Shown: positions 16,904 to 26,207 of the stretch, one piece after another
Numbering within the stretch: the first letter of the stretch is position 1
How the letters are laid out: every line of letters begins with the position of its first letter
Assembly (NCBI GenBank): GCA_963772595.1
Contig: CAVYXZ010000007.1
Location: 1,364,001 to 1,428,000 of the forward strand
Direction: 5' to 3'
From: CAVYXZ01 sp963772595
Lineage (GTDB): Bacteria; Chloroflexota; Anaerolineae; Aggregatilineales; Phototrophicaceae
DNA: 64,000 nt
Program-made: the position numbers and the translations under genes
The notes under the pieces: model-generated
Databases searched by the model: none
What the model saw: only the letters and a program-made list of their open reading frames with translations
What the model was told of the DNA's origin: nothing

Positions 16904-18952
16904 ATGAAACGTTTGCTGTGGGTCGTCGTATTCGCGGTCATGAGCGTGACCGTACTACCTGCTTCGGCGCAGGATGATTCGCCCTTCGTTGCGGACCCCG
17001 CTTACCCCGCGCCCGATTTCCCGACCGGCCTCGACTGGATCAACGTAGATGCGCCCCTCAGCATCAGCGATCTGCGCGGCAAGATCGTCGTCCTGGATTT
17101 CTGGACCTACGGCTGTATCAACTGCATTCACATGTTCCCGGTGCTGAAGCAGATCGAGGATAAGTTCGGCAACGATGTCGCCATCATCGGCGTGCATTCG
17201 GCCAAGTTCGACAATGAAGGCCAGACGGACAACATTCGCCAGATCGTGCAGCGCTACGAACTGGAGCATCCGGTCATCAACGACCATGATTTCCAGGTCT
17301 GGCGCGAGTATTCGGCCTACGGAGTCAACGCCTGGCCGACCTTCGTCGTTATCGACCCGCGCGGCAACATCCTGGCCGTACAGTCGGGCGAGATTCCCTT
17401 CGTGGCCTTCGACCACCTGGTCAGCGGCATGGTCGATTATTTCGGCGCACAGGACGAATTGAACCAGGATCCGCTGACGCTCGACCTGGCTACTGCACAG
17501 CGCGCTAACACGGTGCTGGCCTTCCCTGGCAAGGTACTGGCCGATCCGGTCGGCAGTCGCCTCTTCATCAGCGATACGAACAACAACCGCATCGTCATCG
17601 CTGATTTGAACAACTACGAGGTGTTGGACGTCGCGGGCAGCGGCAGCCGGGGCGCGGATGATGGCAGCTTTGGCGAAGCCAGCTTTGCCAAACCGCAGGG
17701 CATGGCGCTCGATAGCGACAGCGGCACGCTCTACGTGGCCGACGTGGAAAATCACCTGATCCGTGCCCTGGATCTGAGCAGCCGCGAAGTGACGACCATC
17801 GCCGGGACCGGCGTCGAGGGCGGTTACGGCGCGACGGGCGGACCGGCCCTGGAAACCGCGCTCAACAGCCCCTGGGATCTGGCCCTGGGAAATCACACGC
17901 TCTACATTGCGATGGCCGGGGCGCATCAACTCTGGGCCATGACGCTGGACGATGGATTGGTCTTCCCACTGGCAGGTCGGGGCAGCGAAGGATTGGAGGA
18001 CGGTGACTTCCAGAGCGCCCAACTGGCCCAGCCCAGCGGCCTCTATTATCATGACGGCCTGCTTTACTTCGCCGACAGCGAATCCAGCAGCATCCGCGTC
18101 GCTGACATCCGAACACGCGAAGTCAGCACGCTGGCGGGCCCAATGGAAAACAACCTCTTCGCCTTTGGCGATGCCGATGGCGTAGTCGGCACCTCGCGCT
18201 TGCAGCATACGCTGGGCGTCGTGGGCGCGGAGGACGGCACACTCTATGTGGCTGATACTTATAACAGCAAGATCAAACACCTGGACCCGGCCACACAGGA
18301 GATCACCAGCCTCTTTGGCCTGGGCGGCACCGGCGGCTTCCGCGATGGCGGCGCGGACCTGGCTCAGTTCGACGAGCCGGGCGGCCTGGACTACGCCGGG
18401 GGCAAGCTCTACGTGGCCGATACCAACAATCAGGCGGTGCGCGTCATCGACCTGGCAAGTGCCGAGGTCTCGACCATCGCCTTCCCTAACCCGGAGATGC
18501 TGCAAATCGAGAACCGGCCTACGGTGGTCGCCGGGAACAGCGCCGCTGGGCTGCACGTCAGCCTGCCGGAGCAGACGCTGGCGGCGGGCAACGGCGAGAT
18601 TGAACTGAACATTACCCTGCCCGATGGCTATAAGCTCAACGATCTCGCGCCCTTCAGCAGCAGTTGGAGCAGTGATGGCGATGCGGTCGAGATCGACGCG
18701 GCCAATCAGTCGCAAAGCCTGGTCGAACCGGAGATGCCGCTGCACGTGCCGGTCAGCCTGCATGAAGGCAGCGCGGTGCTGCACGGCGACCTGACCATTT
18801 ATTACTGCGAAGCCGTGCGTGAAAGCCTGTGCTTCATCGAGCAGCTCGGCCTGGATGCCCCGGTCACGGTGGGCACAGGCGATTCCATGACGATCCTGCT
18901 GGAACACGACATTGTGCCACCGCAGATCGTCAACAGCGGCGGCCTGGAATAA
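16904..18952 (+). CDS. Secreted thioredoxin-fold NHL-repeat protein (NHLRC2-like)
   Basis: 682 residues. Signal peptide (MKRLLWVVVFAVMSVTVLPA), then a TlpA/thioredoxin domain at about 40-180 with active site TYGCINCIHMFP (CINC) and a cis-Pro loop (NAWPTFVV). Residues about 200-530 hold five to six NHL repeats (for example GSRLFISDTNNNRIVIADL, GTLYVADTYNSKIKHLDP), a six-bladed propeller. The C-terminal about 130 residues form a beta domain with two Cys (YYCEAVRESLCF), similar to DsbD-type N-terminal domains. The fusion suggests an extracytoplasmic thiol-disulfide protein with a binding propeller. A TATAAT box at 16860-16865 may be its -10 element. Confidence 0.85.
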   Translation: MKRLLWVVVFAVMSVTVLPASAQDDSPFVADPAYPAPDFPTGLDWINVDAPLSISDLRGKIVVLDFWTYGCINCIHMFPVLKQIEDKFGNDVAIIGVHSAKFDNEGQTDNIRQIVQRYELEHPVINDHDFQVWREYSAYGVNAWPTFVVIDPRGNILAVQSGEIPFVAFDHLVSGMVDYFGAQDELNQDPLTLDLATAQRANTVLAFPGKVLADPVGSRLFISDTNNNRIVIADLNNYEVLDVAGSGSRGADDGSFGEASFAKPQGMALDSDSGTLYVADVENHLIRALDLSSREVTTIAGTGVEGGYGATGGPALETALNSPWDLALGNHTLYIAMAGAHQLWAMTLDDGLVFPLAGRGSEGLEDGDFQSAQLAQPSGLYYHDGLLYFADSESSSIRVADIRTREVSTLAGPMENNLFAFGDADGVVGTSRLQHTLGVVGAEDGTLYVADTYNSKIKHLDPATQEITSLFGLGGTGGFRDGGADLAQFDEPGGLDYAGGKLYVADTNNQAVRVIDLASAEVSTIAFPNPEMLQIENRPTVVAGNSAAGLHVSLPEQTLAAGNGEIELNITLPDGYKLNDLAPFSSSWSSDGDAVEIDAANQSQSLVEPEMPLHVPVSLHEGSAVLHGDLTIYYCEAVRESLCFIEQLGLDAPVTVGTGDSMTILLEHDIVPPQIVNSGGLE

Positions 18953-18980
18953 ATAAAAAGAGCCGGGCGTTGAACCCGGC
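18950..18980 (-). terminator. Intrinsic terminator of the Met-rich protein gene
   Basis: GCCGGG (18962-18967) pairs with CCCGGC (18975-18980); on the minus strand the stem is followed by CTCTTTTTATTTATT. It lies 19 bp past the stop of the minus-strand gene ending at 18999 and overlaps the end of the plus-strand gene. Confidence 0.75.
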
Positions 18981-18998
18981 CCCGAGAATCCGACCGGC

Positions 18999-19451
18999 CT
19001 ACATGCCGTCGTCAGACGCCATCAGGGTCATGCTGAAGTGATCGTAGAGGTAGCTCTCGATCTCGGTGCGAAGCTGGGTGCATTCCTCTGGCTCGCCATC
19101 GACTACGCCGGGCGACAGCATCATGCCCTCGTCCATCATCATGTCTTCGGTGGGAGTTGCTTCCATCATCTCCGTGTCGCCCATCAACTCGTCACCCATG
19201 CTGTCACCCATCGACTGCGCGTCCTGCATCGCCATCATGCTGTCGAACAGCGGCTGGAACTGACCTTTATCGAAGGTGCTCGTGTCCTGCATGGAATGGA
19301 AGCCGTAATCGGATTCGGCCACCAACAAGAGCGTAATCAGGGTAGAATCGCAGGTAATCATCCCGTCCATCGACGTATCTTGCGCAGCCGCCGGCAGGAC
19401 CAGACCCAGCACAAAAACGATCACCAGAGCGCTACATAAGACTTTCCGCAT
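18999..19451 (-). CDS. Secreted Met/Asp-rich protein, possible metal binder
   Basis: About 150 residues from the ATG at 19451, chosen because AAAGGAGAG stands 7 bp before it, whereas the longer frame to 19475 has no such site. Signal peptide MRKVLCSALVIVFVLGLVLP. The central part is packed with Met and acidic residues (SMGDSMGDELMGDTEMMEAT, then EDMMMDEGMM) between two conserved-looking ends carrying two Cys (MITCDSTL and EECTQLRT). Clusters of Met can bind Cu(I), but this is inference. It is convergent with the thioredoxin-NHL gene, with a shared terminator region. Confidence 0.65.
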   Translation of the reverse strand: MRKVLCSALVIVFVLGLVLPAAAQDTSMDGMITCDSTLITLLLVAESDYGFHSMQDTSTFDKGQFQPLFDSMMAMQDAQSMGDSMGDELMGDTEMMEATPTEDMMMDEGMMLSPGVVDGEPEECTQLRTEIESYLYDHFSMTLMASDDGM

Positions 19452-19624
19452 CAGACTCTCCTTTAAGGTAACCAACGTTGGTCCGATAGTGGCCGCTGGG
19501 GATTACGCAGTGCTTACGCAAATCTGACAGCTTTCTGAACAACACATTGTTCGAAAATAAATTCCACACCAGCCCATCCACGCGAACCACGTTTTCCTCA
19601 AGGATTCACGAGCACAGTTCTGGC

Positions 19625-19652
19625 TTGAATTGTCGAGTCAGGCGTGTATAAT
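19625..19652 (+). promoter_or_regulatory. Promoter of tRNA-Lys
   Basis: TTGAAT (19625-19630) and a perfect TATAAT (19647-19652) are spaced 16 bp apart, ending 24 bp before the tRNA. Strong match to a housekeeping promoter. Confidence 0.6.
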
Positions 19653-19675
19653 CATGCGGCTAAACTCAAACGCAT

Positions 19676-19748
19676 GGCCCCGTAGTTCAGTGGCAGAACA
19701 GAGGACTTTTAATCCTTGTGTCGAAGGTTCGAAATCCTTCCGGGGTCA
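19676..19748 (+). tRNA. tRNA-Lys (anticodon TTT), one extra T-loop base
   Basis: Acceptor stem GGCCCCG pairs with CGGGGTC plus discriminator A. D-arm GTTC/GAAC, anticodon stem GAGGA/TCCTT with loop CTTTTAA giving anticodon TTT (19708-19710), so it reads Lys AAA/AAG codons. The T-arm reads GGTTCGAAATCC, where the standard is GGTTCGAATCC, making an eight-base T-loop. The extra A (in the run 19732-19734) is very unusual in a tRNA and fits the single-base indels seen elsewhere in this window. No 3' CCA is encoded. Confidence 0.93.
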
Positions 19749-20048
19749 AAATAGAGTAAGCTACACTACCACGAAATGGACAATCCAGGACAGGACAAAC
19801 AAGGTGCGACGACTTCCCAATCCAACGCCTTATTGGACCGCATTAGCAGGACTTAGTTTGCAGGTATTGCAGATACTCGTGGTACTCTAAACCCCAGTGC
19901 AAGATCAGAGTTGATAGATTGAATGCATCGTTCGTAGAAATCCCGTAAGCCATCATGTGAACCTTTATGACCTGCCTTTAAGGTTCGACTTTGCAGGCAA
20001 TCATTCATGAAGATGCACTAGTAAGCGATTTGAAGTAGTAACCCTTAT
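19749..20048. other. Gene-free stretch before the hybrid regulator
   Basis: 300 bp with no convincing reading frame, hairpin or strong promoter that I can see. It must carry the promoter of the regulator starting at 20049. It is somewhat AT-richer than the flanking genes. Confidence 0.4.
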
Positions 20049-23000
20049 ATGTTTCAATCAAAAAAGACTCTTGGTCTGGTGCTGAATAGCTGCAATGGTC
20101 CACAAAACAGCGATTTGTGGCGCGGTGTGATGCAAGCAGCGGACGAACTCAGCATCCGCACCATGACATTTTCACGCGGCCAATACAACAGCGGCCAGTA
20201 TCACGATGAAGCGGTTTACCATCTTCCGCAAACCAAACGACTCGATGGGCTTATACTTTCCTGCACATTATCCATTTTCAACGACAACCCTGAAAACGAA
20301 CCGATCATTCGTCACCGCTTCCTGAATTCCCTGTCTCATGTGCCCGTTGTCAGCTACGGTGCCATTGACGCCGAGGTGCCCGGTATCCTGGTGGACAATC
20401 AGCAGGGAACACGGGAACTGGTACAGCATCTGGTGATTCATCACGGGTATCGCCGGATCGCCTTTGTCGCCGGACCGGGCAACTATCATGATAAACAGGT
20501 CCGCCGCCGGGCGTACCGGGCCGTACTGGCGGAAAACGGCCTGACACTGGACCCGGCCCTGGTGATTACGCCTGAAGAATGGCGCGATGAATACAGCGCT
20601 CTGGACAGGTTGTTTAATGACCGCATTCAGCCCCCTGATGCCATTGTCGCTAGCAACGACCAGACGGCCATTGCCTTAATCAATGCGCTGCAAACGCGCG
20701 GTCTCCAGGTCCCCTCTGACGTTGCCGTCGTGGGCTTCGACGACATCGAACACAGCAGCATTATCACACCGCCGCTGACGACAGTTTCGCTGCGGGCGTT
20801 TGCGCGCGGGCGTCAGGCGGTGAATGTGCTTGCCCAAATGATAAAGGGCAAGCAGTTTACGGAGAACATCTTTTTGCCAACGCAGCTTGTCATCCGTGAG
20901 TTATGCGGCTGCCTGACTCCAGCTATCGTGAATGCCGCTGCCCGACTGTCCAGTGACGGCCCCGTACAGCCGCTGGATCGCTGGGAATCGCTGGCGCTGG
21001 AAATCGAATCGGCCATGTCGAGCACCGGTCTGCCCGAATCGCTGGTGCGGCGGTTGGTAGATGGCATCGCGCGGGAACTGGACGGCGAAACGGTTTTCCT
21101 GGCCGCGCTGGAAGACGTCATGCGGGCCGTGATCGGCAGCCGGATCAATCCGCTCGTGCTGCATGACGCCGTGTCGATCATTCGAGCGGCGCTGCTGCCC
21201 TGTCTGGACCAGCCTGAGCAGCGTCAGCGGCTGGAAAATCTCTGGCAGCAAGCACGGGTCATGATCGGCGAACGGGCACAGCGAGACGTCGCCTATCGTA
21301 ACTGGCTGATGCAAGAGCGTGATGTGCGCCTGGCGCGGTTTGGGCAGATGCTCAATGCGCAGCCTCATCCAAGCCAGATGATGCGCCTGCTGGTACAGGA
21401 ACTCGAATACCTGAATATTCCGCGCTGCCTGGTCGTGCTCTATACCGATACGCAGCAACCGGACACGACAGCCCGTGTCCTGTTGGACTATGAGAACGGC
21501 AAGGCACAGATCGACATCGACTGTTTGTTCCGCGTCCAGGATCTGTGGCCGGACTGCCGCCAGCTTTCATCACACGTCACGGTTGAACCGCTCTTGTTTC
21601 AGGATGAGGGCTTTGGCTTCGTGCTGTTTGAGATGGGTCCCCGTGATGGTCAGCTCTATGATGAACTGGCGCGGCTGCTCAGCAGCGCAATCAAAGTGAC
21701 CATGCTGGTCGAAAGCAATCAGAAATTGTATGAAGAAGCGGTCGAGGTCAACAAGGACAAGAGCCGCTTCCTTTCAATGGTCAGCCACGAGATTCGCACC
21801 CCGCTGACCCTGCTCATTGGCCTGAGCGAGATGCTCTTGCACGAAAACTCAGACGAGCGCAGCCCGCTCCCACAGGATTATCTGGCAGATCTCACGCGGA
21901 TTCACATGAGCGCCCAGCAGCTTGATGGCCTGATGCGGGACGTGATGGACCTGGCACGCAGTCAGGTCGGCCAGCTTAAGATTGCCAAGAAACCGCTGGA
22001 TCTGGGCGATGTATTGCAGGCGGCATCCGTTGTCGGGGAGGTCATGTGCCGAGACAAAGGGCTGGAATGGCGCTATGACCCGCACGGTCCCCTGCCTCGC
22101 GTGCTGGGCGACCAGACCCGCTTGCAGCAGGTTGTGTTTAACCTGGTGGGAAACGCCATCAAGTATACGGCGGAAGGATATGTCCGGCTGCACGTTGAAC
22201 ATGGCGAAAACAAGGTGAAGGTACTCGTCACCGACACGGGGCTGGGGGTCCCGGCGCAGGAGCAGCAAACGATCTTCAACGAGTTTCAGCAGTCCAGCGC
22301 GACACGCGGCTACGGTGGGCTGGGCCTGGGTCTGGCGATATGTCGTCACCTGATTGATTTGCACGGGGGCACGATTGGCATCCGCGATTCGGCGGAAAAC
22401 GAGGGGACGACGTTTTATTTTACGCTGCCTACACTGACCGAGTTGGACCATGATCCTGCGCTGGAGACACTCCAGAATACAGTCTTGCTGCTAACTGAAG
22501 CGCCGTCGCGTGTCACCAAACTCGCAGACTATCTGGCGGCACAGGGCTTTAGCGTAGAGACTGTTCAAACCAGCCAGTTGGACTTTCACACCATGCCGGA
22601 TTGGATGAGCAATGTGTTCGCGTTCCCGCCTGATGCCATTATCCTGGATGTGCAGCGGGATAAGGCCTGGGGCTGGGAACTGATCGCCAGCTTGAAACAG
22701 GACAAAAATACCCGGAGCCTGCCGGTGCTGCTGTGTTCGATGGACCAGGATGGCAATACGGTGCTGGATCTGGCAACGCTGACCAAACCCCTCGGTCTGG
22801 ATGCCCTGAGCCATGTGTTGGAACGCTTCGGGCTGCATGATGCGCAGCACAAAATCCTGATCGTCGATGATGATCGTTACATCCGTGATATGCACACCGC
22901 CATGATCCTGCGCCAGCTCCCGGAGGCACGCATTCTCCATGCTGCCAACGGGCGTCAGGGGCTGGAGATCATGCAGCGGGAGGCGGTGGATCTGGTCTTG

Positions 23001-23564
23001 CTCGACCTGATGATGCCCGAACTGGACGGCTTTGCCGTGCTGGAGACGATGCAGAGCCAGCGGGAGCTGCGTCAGGTGCCGGTCATCGTTATTACAGCGC
23101 AGTCATTGACCGAAGAAGACGTCGCCCGGCTCAATCAAGGGGTTGCCAGCGTTCTTTCGAAGGGTGTGTTTAGCACTGACGAAATTCTCTGGCACATCAC
23201 CCAGACGCTGGACCGTTTGCGCCACGTCAATGCGGATACACAGCAGTTGGCACGATCAGCCACCGCCTTTATTCACCAGCACTTCGACCAGCCCTTGCAG
23301 CGCAGCGACATTGCCAACCACGTTGGGGTGAGCGATGGGCATCTGACGCGCTGTTTTCGCCAGGAACTCGGCGTGACGCCTATCACCTATCTCAATCGCT
23401 ATCGTGTCGAACAAGCCAAGCAGCTTTTGAGCGGCAACAGCAGCAGTATTTCGGAGATCGCGGCAGCGGTTGGCTTCGCTGACAGCGGCTATTTTGCCCG
23501 CGTATTTCGCCGTGAAGCCGGTGTTTCCCCCAGCGAATTTCAGGATATGCACGAAATATCCTGA
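20049..23564 (+). CDS. Soluble LacI-sensor hybrid histidine kinase with two receivers and AraC output
   Basis: 1171 residues, no membrane span and no signal peptide. Domains in order: LacI/PBP1-type sugar-binding domain (about 5-285; GLVLNSCNG, IAFVAGPGN, IVASNDQTA, VGFDDIEHS); a helical linker and GAF-like region (about 300-550); a short coiled coil; HisKA with His580 in SMVSHEIRTPL; HATPase with N-box NLVGNAIKY and GGLGLGLAIC; a degenerate receiver-like domain (about 815-930); a full receiver with Asp986 in LLDLMMPELDG; and an AraC-type double helix-turn-helix (about 1075-1165; SISEIAAAVGFADSGYFARV). It would sense a sugar inside the cell, phosphorylate itself and bind DNA, all in one chain. 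The adjacent importer operon is its likely target. The domain set resembles Bacteroidetes hybrid regulators but with a cytoplasmic LacI-type sensor. Confidence 0.95.
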   Translation: MFQSKKTLGLVLNSCNGPQNSDLWRGVMQAADELSIRTMTFSRGQYNSGQYHDEAVYHLPQTKRLDGLILSCTLSIFNDNPENEPIIRHRFLNSLSHVPVVSYGAIDAEVPGILVDNQQGTRELVQHLVIHHGYRRIAFVAGPGNYHDKQVRRRAYRAVLAENGLTLDPALVITPEEWRDEYSALDRLFNDRIQPPDAIVASNDQTAIALINALQTRGLQVPSDVAVVGFDDIEHSSIITPPLTTVSLRAFARGRQAVNVLAQMIKGKQFTENIFLPTQLVIRELCGCLTPAIVNAAARLSSDGPVQPLDRWESLALEIESAMSSTGLPESLVRRLVDGIARELDGETVFLAALEDVMRAVIGSRINPLVLHDAVSIIRAALLPCLDQPEQRQRLENLWQQARVMIGERAQRDVAYRNWLMQERDVRLARFGQMLNAQPHPSQMMRLLVQELEYLNIPRCLVVLYTDTQQPDTTARVLLDYENGKAQIDIDCLFRVQDLWPDCRQLSSHVTVEPLLFQDEGFGFVLFEMGPRDGQLYDELARLLSSAIKVTMLVESNQKLYEEAVEVNKDKSRFLSMVSHEIRTPLTLLIGLSEMLLHENSDERSPLPQDYLADLTRIHMSAQQLDGLMRDVMDLARSQVGQLKIAKKPLDLGDVLQAASVVGEVMCRDKGLEWRYDPHGPLPRVLGDQTRLQQVVFNLVGNAIKYTAEGYVRLHVEHGENKVKVLVTDTGLGVPAQEQQTIFNEFQQSSATRGYGGLGLGLAICRHLIDLHGGTIGIRDSAENEGTTFYFTLPTLTELDHDPALETLQNTVLLLTEAPSRVTKLADYLAAQGFSVETVQTSQLDFHTMPDWMSNVFAFPPDAIILDVQRDKAWGWELIASLKQDKNTRSLPVLLCSMDQDGNTVLDLATLTKPLGLDALSHVLERFGLHDAQHKILIVDDDRYIRDMHTAMILRQLPEARILHAANGRQGLEIMQREAVDLVLLDLMMPELDGFAVLETMQSQRELRQVPVIVITAQSLTEEDVARLNQGVASVLSKGVFSTDEILWHITQTLDRLRHVNADTQQLARSATAFIHQHFDQPLQRSDIANHVGVSDGHLTRCFRQELGVTPITYLNRYRVEQAKQLLSGNSSSISEIAAAVGFADSGYFARVFRREAGVSPSEFQDMHEIS

Positions 23565-23705
23565 AGCGTGTTCCAAAAATGCAAGACAAACACATCGTCC
23601 ATTGGTTACGATGAAACCAAAATATGGAAAGGATTTTACGATGTGTTATTTTCTTGCTTTCCCAATAGACATTCCGTCTGACCCAAGTCCATAAATGCCA
23701 GTCTC

Positions 23706-24035
23706 ATGTCGAAGCGCATCGCCGTCATTGCCGATGAGCCAGACAGCTACTACCTGATCCACCGCTTTGCGAAAGCGCTCGGACTGGGTGTCCAGCAAGC
23801 GAATGGCATCGATTTGGATATTCAACTCATCGTCTTCGATATTGATGCGCACCCGGATTGGGAAGCACTGCGCACTATTCAGACCGATCAGCAGCATATT
23901 CCGGTCTTGCTATGCTCCTGGCAAGGGGAAGACGCAGACTACCCGGATGACATCTGGATTGATGCCCATCTGCAAAAGCCATTCTTGCTCAACGATTTTC
24001 GCGCAGCACTAGAAGCTTCCGGCACGCTCCGTTGA
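23706..24035 (+). CDS. Small stand-alone receiver-like protein
   Basis: 109 residues with the alternating beta-alpha pattern of CheY-like receivers: start KRIAVIADEPDSYYLIHRF (acidic pocket ADE), LIVFDIDAH at the phospho-acceptor strand (Asp in FDID) and a C-terminal LQKPF (conserved Lys-Pro). The Thr/Ser switch position (VLLCSW) is Cys-Ser, as in the degenerate first receiver of the upstream hybrid kinase (VLLCSMD), to which it looks related. No output domain. It lies between the hybrid regulator and the importer and may act as a phosphate sink or partner of that kinase. Confidence 0.7.
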   Translation: MSKRIAVIADEPDSYYLIHRFAKALGLGVQQANGIDLDIQLIVFDIDAHPDWEALRTIQTDQQHIPVLLCSWQGEDADYPDDIWIDAHLQKPFLLNDFRAALEASGTLR

Positions 24036-24138
24036 GCCGGTTCGACACAGCTAAGGATAAACCGGGAGGTGTTTATCGAAACGACATGATGCTCATTGCT
24101 TATTTCGTCAAAATAGGTTGTTACGAAGGGGATATGCT

Positions 24139-26124
24139 ATGCCGAAAAAACATACTCACGGACTAAGCCGTCGTCAATTTCTGAAAGCCACACTGGTCTC
24201 GACCGCAGGGGCCGCAGCACTGTCTGGGGGCTTGAACCTGGCGGTTGCCCAGATGACCTACAACGAAGCGCCCGCCCTGGCGGAACTGGTAGCAGCGGGC
24301 GAGCTGCCTGCGGTTGCGGACCGGTTGCCGGATAACCCGGTGGTTGTCGAACCGCTGGACTCAGTGGGCGTCTACGGGGGCGCGATTCGCTCACGTATGA
24401 TTGCTAACCGGGGCTTCCAGGTTCGGTCGATGTGGGGGCCGGAGGGAATTTTGCGTATTGATTGGGACAGCAGCACGGTGGTGCCCAACATTGCCGAAAG
24501 CTGGGAATATTCCAACGATGGTAAAACCTTCACGCTGAAGTTCCGCCCAGGCATGAAATGGTCCGATGGCGAACCGTTCACCAGCGATGACGTGGCCTTC
24601 TGGTGGAACCATGTGATTCTCAATGAGGACCTCACACCTTCATCGCCGAACGAGCTGACTATCAACGGAAAACTGGCCGAGTTTGAGCAGGTAGATGCGT
24701 ACACCGTCAATCTCCATTTCGAGGGTATACCGGCCAACCTGCCGCTGAACCTGGCGCACGCTTTTGGCGTCAACATGGTCGAACAAATGCCCAGGCACTA
24801 CCTGGAGCAGTTCCATCCTGATTTTGTCGAGGAAGCCGAACTCAATGCCCGCATCGAGGAAGAAGGCTTCGAGAACTGGATGCAGCTTTTCAACAGCCAC
24901 AGCAGTAGCGCGAACTACGGGATGCCGCAGCTCGATGTGAACCAGCCGGTGCTGCTGCCTTACAAGCTCTCAAAACCGCTGGAATTGAACCTCATGGTGG
25001 CTGAGCGCAACCCGTACTACTGGAAGGTCGATACTGAAGGCAACCAGCTTCCTTATATCGATCAGGTCATCATCACGAACGTTGAGAACCAGGAAGTCAG
25101 CGATGCGATTATCACGGCTGGCGAGATGAACTACGTCAACACGGATACGACCTTCGCCAACTTCCCACTGTATCAGGATAACGCGGAAGCCAATCACTAC
25201 GAGGTGCGCAACTGGAACACCAATCGTGGGGCCGAACACGCGATCATGCTGAATCACACGACCACGGACGAGGTTCTGCGGGGCCTCATCAACGACGTGC
25301 GCTTCAAACAGGCCCTGTCGTATGCAATTGATCGCCAGACGATCTCGGACGTCCTCTACCTGGGCTTTGGCATCCCCTCACAGTATGACGTCATTCCGGC
25401 CTCAGCCTGGTACGATGAGGAGCGCGTGGCGAGATTCACTGAGTATGATGTGGATCGTGCCAACGAACTGCTGGATGAAATCGGCCTGACGGAACGCAAC
25501 GACGCCGGGATCCGCCTGCGCCCCGATGGTGAGCCGCTGACTTTGCGACTTGATTACCAGGTCGCCGCTACGCAGAACGATGGCCTTGCCGAACTGCTCA
25601 GAGAATTCTGGGGCGAAGTGGGCGTCGATCTCGATGCACGCGGCGAAGCGCGCGATCTCTTGCGCAGTCAGATTGACAACAACGAAATTGAGGTCGGCAT
25701 CTGGCAGGGCGGTAAATCCAGTGACATCCTGTTCCAGACACTCCCCTATTTCCACGTTCCCTTTACAACCACCGATTGGAATCAGTGGGGGATCGAGTGG
25801 GCGCGCTATTATGAAACCAATGGCGAAGCCGGGGAGGAACCGCCGGAAGAGATCAAGCGGATCCAGGACCTGTACACCGAAATGCAGGTGACGGTCGATC
25901 AGGACAGACGGCTAGAGATCGGCAAGGAAATTCTCGAATCCAACGTCAACAACCTGTGGACCATCGGCACGGTGGCTCAGGTGCCGCTGCCGATCATCAT
26001 CGGCGATAACATGCGCAACATCCCTGAGGTTGGCTTCACCGGCTTTGATTGGTTGGGCAACCACCAGTATCACGTTGAGCAGGTGTACTTCGATGGGGGT
26101 AAATGGTCCGGGGCGCCGAGTTAG
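24139..26124 (+). CDS. ABC importer substrate-binding protein, family 5, Tat-exported
   Basis: 661 residues from the ATG at 24139, preferred to 24118 because GAAGGGG stands just before it and the Tat motif SRRQFLKA then falls at residues 10-17. A hydrophobic stretch (VSTAGAAALSGGLNLAVAQ) completes the signal. The mature part is a DppA/OppA-type solute-binding protein (WEYSNDGKTFTLKFRPGMKW, FTSDDVAFWW, RFKQALSYAIDRQTI are family hallmarks). Family 5 proteins in Chloroflexota and Thermotogota often bind oligosaccharides as well as peptides. The sulfatase and glycosidase downstream favour an oligosaccharide here. Confidence 0.92.
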   Translation: MPKKHTHGLSRRQFLKATLVSTAGAAALSGGLNLAVAQMTYNEAPALAELVAAGELPAVADRLPDNPVVVEPLDSVGVYGGAIRSRMIANRGFQVRSMWGPEGILRIDWDSSTVVPNIAESWEYSNDGKTFTLKFRPGMKWSDGEPFTSDDVAFWWNHVILNEDLTPSSPNELTINGKLAEFEQVDAYTVNLHFEGIPANLPLNLAHAFGVNMVEQMPRHYLEQFHPDFVEEAELNARIEEEGFENWMQLFNSHSSSANYGMPQLDVNQPVLLPYKLSKPLELNLMVAERNPYYWKVDTEGNQLPYIDQVIITNVENQEVSDAIITAGEMNYVNTDTTFANFPLYQDNAEANHYEVRNWNTNRGAEHAIMLNHTTTDEVLRGLINDVRFKQALSYAIDRQTISDVLYLGFGIPSQYDVIPASAWYDEERVARFTEYDVDRANELLDEIGLTERNDAGIRLRPDGEPLTLRLDYQVAATQNDGLAELLREFWGEVGVDLDARGEARDLLRSQIDNNEIEVGIWQGGKSSDILFQTLPYFHVPFTTTDWNQWGIEWARYYETNGEAGEEPPEEIKRIQDLYTEMQVTVDQDRRLEIGKEILESNVNNLWTIGTVAQVPLPIIIGDNMRNIPEVGFTGFDWLGNHQYHVEQVYFDGGKWSGAPS

Positions 26125-26207
26125 CATAGACAGCGTTTAACCGAGGACGGAAGGGGCCTTGTTCCCTTCCGTTCTGCTCATTCGGTTTGGCGAAAGGACT
26201 TGTTGGA

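Noticed and set aside
16955..18907. Antisense 650-codon frame across the thioredoxin-NHL gene
   Set aside because: Shadow of a repeat-rich GC-biased gene; the plus strand has signal peptide, CxxC and NHL repeats.
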